32,627 nucleotides of DNA from Polyangia bacterium. Lineage in GTDB: Bacteria > Myxococcota_A > Polyangia > Polyangiales > JAUICN01. A program made the translations under genes and the position numbers. The notes below the pieces were generated by a model that saw only the letters and a list, made by a program, of their open reading frames with translations, was not told where the DNA came from and searched no databases. Positions within the stretch are counted from its first letter, which is position 1. Every line of letters begins with the position of its first letter. Positions 1 through 7,975 of this stretch are shown piece by piece. The DNA is taken from the NCBI GenBank assembly GCA_030427835.1, contig JAUICN010000019.1, forward strand, positions 1 through 32,627, given 5' to 3'.

Positions 1-46
1 ACGTCAGCGTCGTTTTATGACGCGTCTGGCCCATCGGAAGGCCTGA

Positions 47-123
47 AAACGACCCAGGTTCGTTTCATCAGAGGTCTCTTTTGCGCAAGAAGTGGATGGT
101 TTTTGCGCGTACCTGGGTTGTTT
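47..123. repeat. Imperfect inverted repeat downstream of pntB
   Basis: The arm AAACGACCCAGGT (47-59) matches the reverse complement of ACCTGGGTTGTTT (111-123) at 12 of 13 positions, with about 50 bases between. The same AAACGACCCAGG string recurs in the repeat-rich gap near 16.39 kb, so this may be a member of that interspersed family rather than a simple terminator. It lies just past the pntB stop on the minus strand; the loop is long for a Rho-independent terminator and no clear T-run follows. The rest of 1-130 shows no gene. Confidence 0.45.
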
Positions 124-130
124 GGGGATG

Positions 131-1582
131 TTAGAGTTCTTTGATCTCTTTGATGAGGTCTTGGAGGACTTTTTTGGCGTCGCCGAAGACCATCATGGTG
201 TTGTCGGATTCGAAGAGGGTGTTTTTGATGCCGGCGTAGCCGGGGCTTAGGCTTCGTTTGATGACGAAGACGGTGCGGGCTTCGTGCACGTTGAGGATGG
301 GCATTCCGTAGATGGGGCTGGCCTTGTCGTTGGCAGCGGCTGGGTTCACGACGTCGTTTGCGCCGAGCACGATGACGGCGTCGGTATTTTTGAAGTCGGG
401 GTTGATGGCGTCCATTTCCACGAGTTGTTCGTAGGGGACGTCAGCCTCTGCGAGCAGCACGTTCATGTGGCCGGGCATGCGGCCTGCCACGGGATGGATG
501 GCGTAGCGTACGGTGATGTTCCTGGCTTCAAGTAGGGTCGCAAGTTCGCGTACGGTGTGTTGGGCCTGGGCCACCGCTAGGCCGTAGCCTGGAACGACGA
601 TGACGGACTCGACGTTTTCCATGAGCATGGCGGCTTCTTCAGCTCCGCAGGAGGTGACGGTGGTGTATTCGGTGTCGGTGCTTCCTTCGCCAGAGGATTG
701 CTCTCCAAACCCACCGACCAATACGTTGAGAAGGGAGCGGTTCATGGCGACGCACATGATTTGGGTGAGAATGATGCCGGCGGCTCCTACCAGTGCGCCT
801 GCAATGATCAGTAGTTGGTTGCCGATGGCAAAACCTGTGGCGGCTGCCGCGATGCCTGAGTAGGAGTTGAGTAGGGAGACGACCACGGGCATGTCGGCGC
901 CGCCGATGGGAATGACGAGCAGAATGCCAAGCAGAAGGGCGCAGGCGGAGAAGGCGAGGATGCCCAATACGATGTCTAGGGGCGTTTCGGCGAAAAAACC
1001 CGCCCATGCTGCACACGCGATGGTGGTGATTGCGAGAAGGATGTTGGCTGCGTGCCGTGCGGGGAGGAGAATGGCTTTCCCATGGTTTAACCTGCCCTGG
1101 AGTTTTAGGAACGCGATGAGGCTCCCGGTCAGGGTGATTGCGCCGATGAGGATGGACGCGGCAGATGTGACGGTTTCCGTAGCGCCAAGGTGGCTCGCCA
1201 AGGTGCCTGTTTTTACAAGGCCCTCATCGGGTAGGGATGCCCAAACCACGGCGAGGGATACGAGTGCGGATGCGGCTCCGCCGAATCCGTTAAAAAGGGC
1301 CACCATTTCAGGCATGGAGGTCATGGGGACTTTGTAGGCGGTGACCGCGCCCACGAGGCTTCCGGCGAGTACACCAATGATCATCCATTGGTAGTCGACC
1401 AGGCCCATTTCGATGAGCGTGCCCAGCACTGCGAGCAGCATGCCCACGGCGGCCAGGTTGTTTCCAGAGGTGGCGGTGCGGACTTTGCCAAGTCGCTTGA
1501 GGCCCAGAATAAATAGGGTAGCGGAAAACAGGTACAACAGGGGTGCCGCCATGTGCGACAGGGATTCGCAGAAGGTGTTCAT
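131..1582 (-). CDS. pntB: NAD(P) transhydrogenase subunit beta
   Basis: This 483-residue protein is the beta subunit of proton-translocating transhydrogenase, which couples hydride transfer between NADH and NADP+ to proton movement across the inner membrane. The N-terminal half is a run of hydrophobic helices, including the conserved SMPEMVALFNGFGGAASAL segment near residue 90. The C-terminal third is the soluble NADP(H)-binding domain III, with VVPGYGLAVAQAQ near residue 330 and the late GANDVVNPAA segment. Length fits the family. It starts three bases after the pntAB stop, so it is the last gene of a three-gene operon. Identity is near certain. Confidence 0.97.
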   Translation of the reverse strand: MNTFCESLSHMAAPLLYLFSATLFILGLKRLGKVRTATSGNNLAAVGMLLAVLGTLIEMGLVDYQWMIIGVLAGSLVGAVTAYKVPMTSMPEMVALFNGFGGAASALVSLAVVWASLPDEGLVKTGTLASHLGATETVTSAASILIGAITLTGSLIAFLKLQGRLNHGKAILLPARHAANILLAITTIACAAWAGFFAETPLDIVLGILAFSACALLLGILLVIPIGGADMPVVVSLLNSYSGIAAAATGFAIGNQLLIIAGALVGAAGIILTQIMCVAMNRSLLNVLVGGFGEQSSGEGSTDTEYTTVTSCGAEEAAMLMENVESVIVVPGYGLAVAQAQHTVRELATLLEARNITVRYAIHPVAGRMPGHMNVLLAEADVPYEQLVEMDAINPDFKNTDAVIVLGANDVVNPAAANDKASPIYGMPILNVHEARTVFVIKRSLSPGYAGIKNTLFESDNTMMVFGDAKKVLQDLIKEIKEL

Positions 1583-1585
1583 GGT

Positions 1586-1873
1586 TTAGCGCTTTTTCTT
1601 TGCAAACATGCGCAGCATGCGGTCGGTGACGAGAAAACCTCCGACCACGTTGATGGTGGCAAGAAACAGGGCGACCACGCCAAACAGGGTGGCGAGTTGG
1701 GTGTCGAAGTGTTGCACCATGGCAAGTGCACCCACGATGGTGATGCCGCTGATGGCGTTGGCACCCGACATGAGCGGCGTGTGCAGGGTGGGGGGGACTT
1801 TGGTGATGACTTCAAAGCCCAGGAAGCTGGCCAGTACGAATACGTAGAGGCCGATGAGAATGGGGCCCATCAT
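1586..1873 (-). CDS. pntAB: NAD(P) transhydrogenase subunit alpha part 2
   Basis: This 95-residue hydrophobic protein is the membrane part of the transhydrogenase alpha subunit in organisms where alpha is split into two polypeptides. It has three predicted membrane helices, the conserved KVPPTLHTPLMSGANAISG segment linking the first two, and a basic C-terminus. Its ATG overlaps the pntAA stop in an ATGA arrangement, implying translational coupling. With pntAA and pntB it forms the complete enzyme, so the split-alpha type is present here. Confidence 0.95.
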   Translation of the reverse strand: MMGPILIGLYVFVLASFLGFEVITKVPPTLHTPLMSGANAISGITIVGALAMVQHFDTQLATLFGVVALFLATINVVGGFLVTDRMLRMFAKKKR

Positions 1874-3072
1874 GGTTGTTGCTCCTTGGTTGGTTCGGTG
1901 ACCTCGTTGGGTAGGCGCACGATGCTGTTGATGACCTCAGCCGTGGGCGCGTGGCGAATGGAACCCCCGTGGGTTAACAGGCAGCCAGAAATGATCTCGT
2001 CTTCCAGATCCCAGGGGCGGGCGAAGCGGGCGTTGAGTTCGGTGTCGCCCTTTTCCTTGGGGTACAGGTGCAGCAATAGATTCAGCAGGTTCCGTGCGTA
2101 GAGCATGGAGGCGTCGGCGGGGAGTTGTGCGGGGAGGTTGCCCTCGCCCAGGATCCGTACGCCGTTGTGGATGACGGTTTCATCCGCCTTTGAGAGTTCG
2201 CAGTTGCCGCCCTGTTCGACCGCGAGATCCACGATGACGGCGCCCGGGCGCATGCTTTCAACCATGTCCCTCGAAACGAGTTTGGGTGCGGGGCGGCCGG
2301 GTACGAGGGCGGTGGTGATGACCACGTCGGCGCTGGCCACGTGTCGGGCCACGATCTCGCGTTGCTTGGCGAGGAACTCCGGGGTCATTTGCTTGGCGTA
2401 GCCACCTTGCCCGGAGCCGCTTTCCTGCATGGGCAGTTCGATAAAGCGGCCTCCCAGGGACTTGACCTGTTCTTCCACTTCGGGGCGAATGTCTGAAACT
2501 TCGACGACGGCCCCGAGCCGTTTTGCGGTGGCGATGGCTTGGAGGCCCGCGACCCCTGCGCCCATGATCACCACCCGCGCGGGTTGTACGGTGCCGGCTG
2601 CGGTCATGAGTAGAGGGAAGTATTTGTCGAGCTGTTGGGCGGCCAGAAGTACGGCGCGGTAGCCGGCGATGGAGGCCTGGGAGGAAAGGGCGTCCATGTT
2701 TTGGGCCCGGCTGATGCGGGGCACGAGCTCCATGGCAAAGGCGCTCATGTTTTGGTCGCGCAGGAGCTTCACGGTGGCCGTGTTTCTGTGGGGCGCCATG
2801 AGCGCGATCCAGGTGGCACCTGTTTGTTGCTGTTGGATTTGGCTGGCGCTTGGGGCGACCACGGAGAGGATCACCTCGGCCCTTTTACTGCCGGGCGCGA
2901 TGAGGTTGGCCCCCGCCTCCCTGAAGGCGTCATCGGTGATGTTGGCGCCGATTCCCGCCCCCCGCTCCACGTGTGGGGTGAAGCCCTCCTTGATGAGGCG
3001 TTTGATGGTCTCCGGGGTGGCGGCAACGCGGGGTTCGCCTGCGCCACTTTGGTTGAGTACAAGCAGGTCCAA
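1870..3072 (-). CDS. pntAA: NAD(P) transhydrogenase subunit alpha part 1
   Basis: This 400-residue soluble NAD(H)-binding domain I of transhydrogenase has an AlaDH/PNT N-terminal lobe with GEPRVAATPETIKRL near residue 12. The Rossmann segment carries GAGVAG at 171-176 and the acidic residue of VSDIRPE about 20 residues on, typical of NAD binding. The apparent start is TTG at 3072: an in-frame TAG lies at 3085-3087 and no ATG or GTG lies between. It is first in the pntAA-pntAB-pntB operon. A weak candidate promoter on the minus strand has TTGACC (3105-3110) and TAGTGC (3082-3087) with a 17-base spacer. The start codon is less certain than the gene. Confidence 0.95.
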   Translation of the reverse strand: MDLLVLNQSGAGEPRVAATPETIKRLIKEGFTPHVERGAGIGANITDDAFREAGANLIAPGSKRAEVILSVVAPSASQIQQQQTGATWIALMAPHRNTATVKLLRDQNMSAFAMELVPRISRAQNMDALSSQASIAGYRAVLLAAQQLDKYFPLLMTAAGTVQPARVVIMGAGVAGLQAIATAKRLGAVVEVSDIRPEVEEQVKSLGGRFIELPMQESGSGQGGYAKQMTPEFLAKQREIVARHVASADVVITTALVPGRPAPKLVSRDMVESMRPGAVIVDLAVEQGGNCELSKADETVIHNGVRILGEGNLPAQLPADASMLYARNLLNLLLHLYPKEKGDTELNARFARPWDLEDEIISGCLLTHGGSIRHAPTAEVINSIVRLPNEVTEPTKEQQP

Positions 3073-3172
3073 AGCCTGATTGCACTAGAACGGCGCAGTG
3101 CGTCGGTCAAGGCCAGGGCCCTGGCTGGGATGGGGGGTTGCCTGGGAAGGGCCCGGCGTACATGGCTGCCCT

Positions 3173-5509
3173 GTGAGGGTGATTTGCAGGGGTGCTGGCT
3201 CCGCGGGTTTGGGGTTTGCGGTGGCTCTCAAGCGGCTTGCGCCCACCGTGGACGTGCAGGTGTTTGACGGGCGTACGCAGTCGGCTTGCCTGGGTGAGGG
3301 CAGTGGCGGCGGGCTTGTGTTTGGGCAGTCGGCCTGGGAAGCGGTGGATGCTGTGGATGGTCAGGTGGCCCGTCAGGTGCGTTCCGGGGCTGTGCTGTGG
3401 GATTCCATGGAAGTGCGCAGGGGTAAGGAATCCCTTGAACTCGGTGGGCAACCTTTCTGGGGTGTGGATCGTGGTGCTCTTTTGGGTGCCCTTGCGGAAC
3501 GCTGTGTGGCACTGGGCGTACCTGTTCATTGGAATACCGCGACGTTGGGTACGGATGCCGATCTCGTGGTGGCGGCAGATGGATCCCGGAGTGAGGTGCG
3601 TGATTCCATGGTGGATGTGCTGGGCGTTCAAGAACGCAATGGAACAAATGTGTTTTGCTGGTTTCGTTGTGGGGCTGCGCTCGATCGATTTGTGTTTGAT
3701 GTGCAGCCCATGGGTGAGGGCGTGGCGGTGGCTCACCGATACCCGTCTGCGGGTGGATCGACCGCGGTGATTGAGGTGACCGCGAGGGCCTGGGAAGGCC
3801 TTCGCGGCCTTGATGAGGCAACACGCAACGCGCGGGTCCTGGGGTGGTTCGGGTTGTGCGATGCTCAACCCCTTGGGCCCTGGCGGCCCTTTGTGTCGGT
3901 GCGGTGCGAGCGTTGGTCCTACGGTTCGGAGTCCTTGGGGGCTTGGGTGCTGCTTGGGGATGCGGCCCACTGCAACCATTTTTCTGTGGGCCAGGGGACG
4001 GAGTTGGCGCTTTCGGGCGCGGTTGCCCTGGCAGGCAGCGTTGCAGACCACGGGGACGTGGATGGGGCGTTGCTTGCCTATGGGGAGCGGCATCGTTCCA
4101 AGGCGGAATCGGTGCGCCGTGGTGCGGTGCGTAGCCAGCGGTGGTTTGAACAGCTGGAACTGCGGATGGATTGTTCCATGGGGGAGTTTGCGTTTGGGTT
4201 GTTGAGCCGGACCTATCGGATGACTCACAGCGACCTCTCCCGTCGGGATCCGGCGTTTACGCGACAGGTGGTTGGGAAGGAAAAACCATTGCCGATGTTG
4301 CGGCCGCTTACGGTGCGGCCGATCGAAGGACGGGGCGTGGAACTCGCGAACCGTGTGGTGGTGTCGCCCATGGGCATGTACGCGTCGGAGCAAGGGGTGC
4401 CAGGTGAAGTGCAGCGCCGCAACTTCGAAACGTGGGCCCAAGGTGGTGGGACCCAGCGTGGTGGGATCCAGCGTGGTGGGACCCAGCGTGGTGGGACCCA
4501 GCGTGGTGGGATCCAGGGAGGAGCCGGGCTCATCATGACGGAGATGACGAACGTGGAGCCCCAGGGAAGAATTACACCGCGATGTGCGGGGCTTTACACG
4601 GATGCCCAGGAGGACGCCTGGCGCACGTTGGTGGATCTTGTGCACGCTACTGGGGAGGCGAAGGTGGGCGTTCAGCTTGGGCATGCCGGTCGCAAGGGTT
4701 CGACCCATCCACCTTCCGATGACACAGGTGCGAGTGGTGACCCTTTGGAGGACGAACAGGGTTGGGAGACCGTGGCGGCTTCACCGTTGGCCTGGGATCA
4801 GGGTTTCGATGTGCCGCGGGAGATGACTCGGAAAGACATGGATCGGGTGCGGGAGGCCTTTGTTGCGTCGGCGGTGCGGGCTGCGCGAGCAGGTTTCGAT
4901 TGGCTGGAGATTCACGCCGCCCATGGGTACTTGCTGTCGGGGTTTCTGACACCGGTGAGCAATCAACGTGGGGATGAGTACGGCGGTACCATGGAGAACC
5001 GTGCACGGTTCCCGTTGGAGGTGATCCGGGTGGTTCGAAAGGTATGGGACGGGCCACTTAGTGTGCGCATTTCAGCCACGGATTGGGTTCCAGATGGGAT
5101 TTCCGTGGAGGACGTGTTGTGGTTCGTTCAGGCACTTCAGGGGATCGGTGTGGATGTCATTGACGTGTCCGCGGGGCAGACCACGCCCCATGCGAAGCCC
5201 GAATACGGCAGGCTTTGGCAAACCCACCTCGCTGAAACCATCCGGCTACAGACGGGCATGATCACCATGGCTGTGGGTGGCTACCGAAGCCACGATGACA
5301 TCAACACTACGCTACTTGCGGGCCGCGCAGATCTTGTGGCCGTGGGTCGTGCGCATTTAGGGAACCCTGGATTTGTCCGCAATTTTGTGGGTGAGCGTGG
5401 TGGGGGATTGAGGAGCGTTAGTACCTGCCTGCGTGTCGGGGTGCGTTGTCTCGGTTGCAATGGCGGCGCTTTGCTTTGTCGAGTTCGACTTTTAGTCCCA
5501 GGTTGTTGA
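3173..5509 (+). CDS. Fused FAD monooxygenase / Old-Yellow-Enzyme reductase (anthraniloyl-CoA or salicylyl-CoA type)
   Basis: This two-domain flavoprotein has about 778 residues from the GTG at 3173. I chose that start because it places GAGSAG (residues 7-12) at the very N-terminus, as expected of the FAD fold; an upstream ATG at 3098 adds 25 atypical residues. The FAD domain carries GDAAH near 262-266 and the RRDPAF segment of the salicylyl-CoA 5-hydroxylase / 2-aminobenzoyl-CoA monooxygenase-reductase group. From about residue 374 an OYE-like FMN domain follows, with VVVSPMGMYAS, QLGHAGRKGST, EIHAAHGYLLSGFLTP and EYGGTMENR. A pentapeptide repeat interrupts the OYE domain at 425-449. The last 32 residues or so look like read-through over the convergent gene. 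No CoA ligase or ring-cleavage gene lies nearby, so the substrate is unknown. Confidence 0.87.
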   Translation: MRVICRGAGSAGLGFAVALKRLAPTVDVQVFDGRTQSACLGEGSGGGLVFGQSAWEAVDAVDGQVARQVRSGAVLWDSMEVRRGKESLELGGQPFWGVDRGALLGALAERCVALGVPVHWNTATLGTDADLVVAADGSRSEVRDSMVDVLGVQERNGTNVFCWFRCGAALDRFVFDVQPMGEGVAVAHRYPSAGGSTAVIEVTARAWEGLRGLDEATRNARVLGWFGLCDAQPLGPWRPFVSVRCERWSYGSESLGAWVLLGDAAHCNHFSVGQGTELALSGAVALAGSVADHGDVDGALLAYGERHRSKAESVRRGAVRSQRWFEQLELRMDCSMGEFAFGLLSRTYRMTHSDLSRRDPAFTRQVVGKEKPLPMLRPLTVRPIEGRGVELANRVVVSPMGMYASEQGVPGEVQRRNFETWAQGGGTQRGGIQRGGTQRGGTQRGGIQGGAGLIMTEMTNVEPQGRITPRCAGLYTDAQEDAWRTLVDLVHATGEAKVGVQLGHAGRKGSTHPPSDDTGASGDPLEDEQGWETVAASPLAWDQGFDVPREMTRKDMDRVREAFVASAVRAARAGFDWLEIHAAHGYLLSGFLTPVSNQRGDEYGGTMENRARFPLEVIRVVRKVWDGPLSVRISATDWVPDGISVEDVLWFVQALQGIGVDVIDVSAGQTTPHAKPEYGRLWQTHLAETIRLQTGMITMAVGGYRSHDDINTTLLAGRADLVAVGRAHLGNPGFVRNFVGERGGGLRSVSTCLRVGVRCLGCNGGALLCRVRLLVPGC
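4445..4519 (+). repeat. Coding 15-bp minisatellite in the OYE domain
   Basis: Five consecutive 15-base units of the form GGTGGGACCCAGCGT (third and later units identical apart from ACC/ATC; the last diverges at its end) encode GGTQR/GGIQR pentapeptides. The bases just before (about 4430-4444) look like a degenerate founder unit. The insertion lies between the NFETWAQ and GAGLIMTEMT segments, which I expect to be nearly contiguous in relatives, so the repeat probably expands a surface loop. Confidence 0.93.
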
Positions 5510-6725
5510 GATGTTTGGCGGTGCGGGCGTGTGTTGTGGCGGAACAGACGGTGAGGGCAAGGCTGACTCGGCTGCCGTAGCGTAGGGTGGGGAACTGAAG
5601 GGCTTTGTTCTCAAACTGTGGCAGTTGTTGTGCGTAGGCGCTTAGGGCGCTTTCTGCGAGCTGAGGGTTTTGGATGAGGGTGACAAACAGTTCGAGAGGG
5701 GCTGGGCCCGTTGCGATTTGGTACATGTCCTGGAGCGAAAAGAATGCGCCTTCGGTTGGGTGCTTGTCTTCTGCGAAGAGTACATCGTTGTCTGACACGC
5801 CGATGTGGGTGAGCATGGGGAGTTCGCTCAATGCCCGTACGGACTTGGGTGTGAGCTCACCTCCTGCTGAGATTTGCACGTGGGAGGTACGGGGTGCCAG
5901 GGCGAGCGGGGAAAAATCCTGGATGGGGCCCTTTTCAATGCGAAGAAGCCCTGACTTGCGCCAGGCGTCGGTATCTAGGGCGTACAGGTAGGGGTGGTCA
6001 TCCGTGTAGGCGACGGTGCTACTGGTTTGGGTGCATACTGCGAAATAGGCAGACAGGTCGTCCGCCACAAGTTCCTCGGATTGGTACAGGAGGTTCCAAT
6101 AGACGATTTTTCCTGTGAGAGGGTCTAGGTGAAAACGGAAAGCGACATGCCGGCTGAGTTGCATGTGAAACCGGCGCATGAAGTACGCGTCGTCGGGGAG
6201 GGTGGCTAGGTTGGCGGCAACCCCCGGTTCGAGTTGTTTCAGGTGTTCCTGAAGTTGCACGTTTTTCAGTGGATAGGGTTGTGCGAACAGTTCCTTTTCT
6301 GGCACCACACGCCAATCACCGTCCCGAACGTGTAGGTCGGCGGGGACCCGGTCCGAAGTGTGTAGGAGGCCAATGAACACCGGGTGGCTGAAGTCTTCGT
6401 TTGCGAAGCCGAGTTCGTTCAGGTGGAACTGCATTTCGTTCGATCGGAGTATTTTTGCGAAGTGGTAGCGAACGACTTTTGCGATTTGTTCGTTGTTCCT
6501 GTGGGCGGTGACATTGGAAACCCGAAAGGACGTGTAGCTGTGTTCAAACGCTGCGATCAGGGCGTCGGCAAGGGTATTGCAGTTGGGGTTGGGTCCACTG
6601 GTGTCGCTGGGAGAGGCCCCTTTCCACGTTGGCAGGTTGGTTGTGGATCTCGCGCAACCCAATGCGACCACAGCGAGTAGGCTTGCCGCTAGGGTAGAAC
6701 TGATAAGTATTTTTGGCCCGCGCAT
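5418..6725 (-). CDS. Unrecognised lipoprotein, about 435 residues
   Basis: The best start is the ATG at 6725, giving MRGPK followed by a hydrophobic stretch and the lipobox ALGC with the lipidated cysteine at residue 24. The open frame extends 21 codons further but would bury the signal peptide. I do not recognise the mature protein. It is a mixed-charge, probably globular periplasmic or outer-membrane-attached protein with several scattered cysteines and a basic C-terminus (KRRHCNRDNAPRH). A small perfect hairpin (CGGTGA / TCACCG, 6753-6768) lies in its upstream region. Its 3' end overlaps the convergent flavoenzyme frame by 92 bases. Confidence 0.75.
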   Translation of the reverse strand: MRGPKILISSTLAASLLAVVALGCARSTTNLPTWKGASPSDTSGPNPNCNTLADALIAAFEHSYTSFRVSNVTAHRNNEQIAKVVRYHFAKILRSNEMQFHLNELGFANEDFSHPVFIGLLHTSDRVPADLHVRDGDWRVVPEKELFAQPYPLKNVQLQEHLKQLEPGVAANLATLPDDAYFMRRFHMQLSRHVAFRFHLDPLTGKIVYWNLLYQSEELVADDLSAYFAVCTQTSSTVAYTDDHPYLYALDTDAWRKSGLLRIEKGPIQDFSPLALAPRTSHVQISAGGELTPKSVRALSELPMLTHIGVSDNDVLFAEDKHPTEGAFFSLQDMYQIATGPAPLELFVTLIQNPQLAESALSAYAQQLPQFENKALQFPTLRYGSRVSLALTVCSATTHARTAKHLNNLGLKVELDKAKRRHCNRDNAPRHAGRY

Positions 6726-7166
6726 ACCACACCGCTTTCGGGCAACGCCTACCGGTGATCTTTCACCGATTGCCGTACCGCCAGTCAACTCTGCAAAAAC
6801 GAAGCCACTCCAAAACCACGCGTGATGTGGCTAGGAACCCTCCAAGTGGTCGGCGGAAGTGACACGCTTTGTCCCGGGTGGGAACGCCGGTCGCCAGCGG
6901 GTGTACGGATTGTTGTTCCCATGGATGGTTTTGATGACCCACCTTGCGGGTCTTGAGTGCCGAGCTGAAACCGTTTGTGTGAAACATTAATTCTGCCGCG
7001 CAGATAATTGGCAGAATTTTGATTCTCGAAGAAGTTGCGGGTGGGCGAGTGGTTGTCCGGTTGTGGCAGGGTGGGGCGTCTGTAGGGGGTAATGTTGTGT
7101 CGGGGATCGATGTGTCGATTCCTGCGCGGGCAAATCGGGCGGTTGTCCCTTTAGTAAGGTGGATTC
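6726..7166. other. Gene-free stretch between lipoprotein and caspase-like fragment
   Basis: I see no convincing coding sequence here. It holds a hairpin at 6753-6768, a second small one (GACCC 6936-6940 / GGGTC 6948-6952) that resembles a degenerate GACCCAGGGTC core, and the palindromic repeat copy at 6989-7018 described separately. Confidence 0.5.
6989..7018 (-). repeat. Palindromic interspersed repeat copy
   Basis: Perfect 9-base arms AATTCTGCC (6989-6997) and GGCAGAATT (7010-7018) flank a 12-base loop. Read on the minus strand, the element contains ATTATCTGCGCGG, the same string found after the GACCCAGGGTC core at 16.25 kb, and TCTGCGCGGCAGAATT, also present at 16211-16226. It is therefore a member of the same repeat family, about 9 kb away and inverted. 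Confidence 0.75.
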
Positions 7167-7394
7167 GTGATGGGTTGGAAACAGACGTTGGTGTTGGGTT
7201 GTGTGTGGTGGCTTTCGGGTATGGGGTCGGTGGCGAGGGCCCAGCCGGCGCTTGAGGGCAATGTGCGGAGGATTGCGGTGCTCGTGGGGTCGAATGCGGC
7301 GGCGCCGGGGAGGCAGCCGTTGCGGTACGCCCATGGGGATGTGCGCCGGGTGGCATCGGTGCTGCCGCCACTTGGATGTCTGCGTCCTGGATGA
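7167..7394 (+). pseudogene. N-terminal fragment of a caspase-like (peptidase C14) protein
   Basis: The 75-residue frame has a signal peptide ending in SVARAQ, then the opening strand of a caspase-like fold: RRIAVLVGSNAAAPGRQPLRYAHGDVRRVASVL. From memory this matches the start of the secreted caspase-family proteins common in Myxococcota. It stops at 7392-7394, long before any catalytic His or Cys could occur. Downstream sequence in the other two frames does not restore the family and instead enters a beta-barrel frame, so a deletion or rearrangement probably joined two genes. GTG at 7167 or ATG at 7170 could start it. Confidence 0.65.
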
Positions 7395-7975
7395 ACACGA
7401 CTGTGGCCGACAGGTTTCAGCTTAACGTGCTGGCGCCTGGTTTGACCTACCGTGGGGGGGCCCGCGGTGAGAAGGAGTGGACGGTGTGGGGTGAACTGGG
7501 CAATGCGTCTGTGACGGGTTGGAACGCGGATGGGGATGTGCGGTTCTCGGGTCGTTCATCCAATGTGGGCGGTGCCTACCACCATTGGTTGAACCCCAGG
7601 ATGCGGCTCACGGGTGGGGCGGATGTGTTTTGGTCCGGCGGCCGATCCGAGGGGCGCAACATGCACAATGTTCAGTCCAGCGTACACGTGGGTTACAGCG
7701 CGCAACTTACCCAGGCCTTGACCTTGCACGTGGGTGCCACGTACCTTGCGCCCTCCTGGTGGACCCAGGATTTTGATTTCGAGGTGGGTGATGGAACGGC
7801 CCTCCGTGTGGGATCTGGATTTCACCAGGGACAAAGCAAGGTGCCGTTGCTCCAGTACAGCGTGAGCGACCGCACCAGCCTTGATCTGCACGCCGATGTG
7901 GAGTTCCGTGGTCGCACCGTCAACGACTCCTACCTACTCGGCTTCACCCACCTCTGGGGCAAGGCCTACCGGTAA
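7376..7975 (+). CDS. Outer-membrane beta-barrel C-terminal region, probably truncated
   Basis: This frame of up to 199 residues is rich in alternating aromatic/polar strands (for example SSVHVGYSAQLTQALTLHVG), with repeated Trp and Tyr and a final strand NDSYLLGFTHLWGKAYR, typical of an outer-membrane barrel. It has no signal peptide of its own and its ATG lies inside the preceding caspase-like fragment in another frame. It is most simply the surviving 3' end of a barrel gene whose 5' end was replaced; a frameshifted chimera using the upstream signal peptide is the alternative. Its last 42 bases overlap the convergent HD-domain gene. I do not recognise a specific family. Confidence 0.5.
   Translation: MSASWMNTTVADRFQLNVLAPGLTYRGGARGEKEWTVWGELGNASVTGWNADGDVRFSGRSSNVGGAYHHWLNPRMRLTGGADVFWSGGRSEGRNMHNVQSSVHVGYSAQLTQALTLHVGATYLAPSWWTQDFDFEVGDGTALRVGSGFHQGQSKVPLLQYSVSDRTSLDLHADVEFRGRTVNDSYLLGFTHLWGKAYR

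Noticed and set aside
3107-4708. A 533-codon minus-strand open frame opposite the flavoenzyme
   Set aside because: Its Pro/His/Arg-rich composition and repeated TLGPT segments are the antisense image of the coding repeat.
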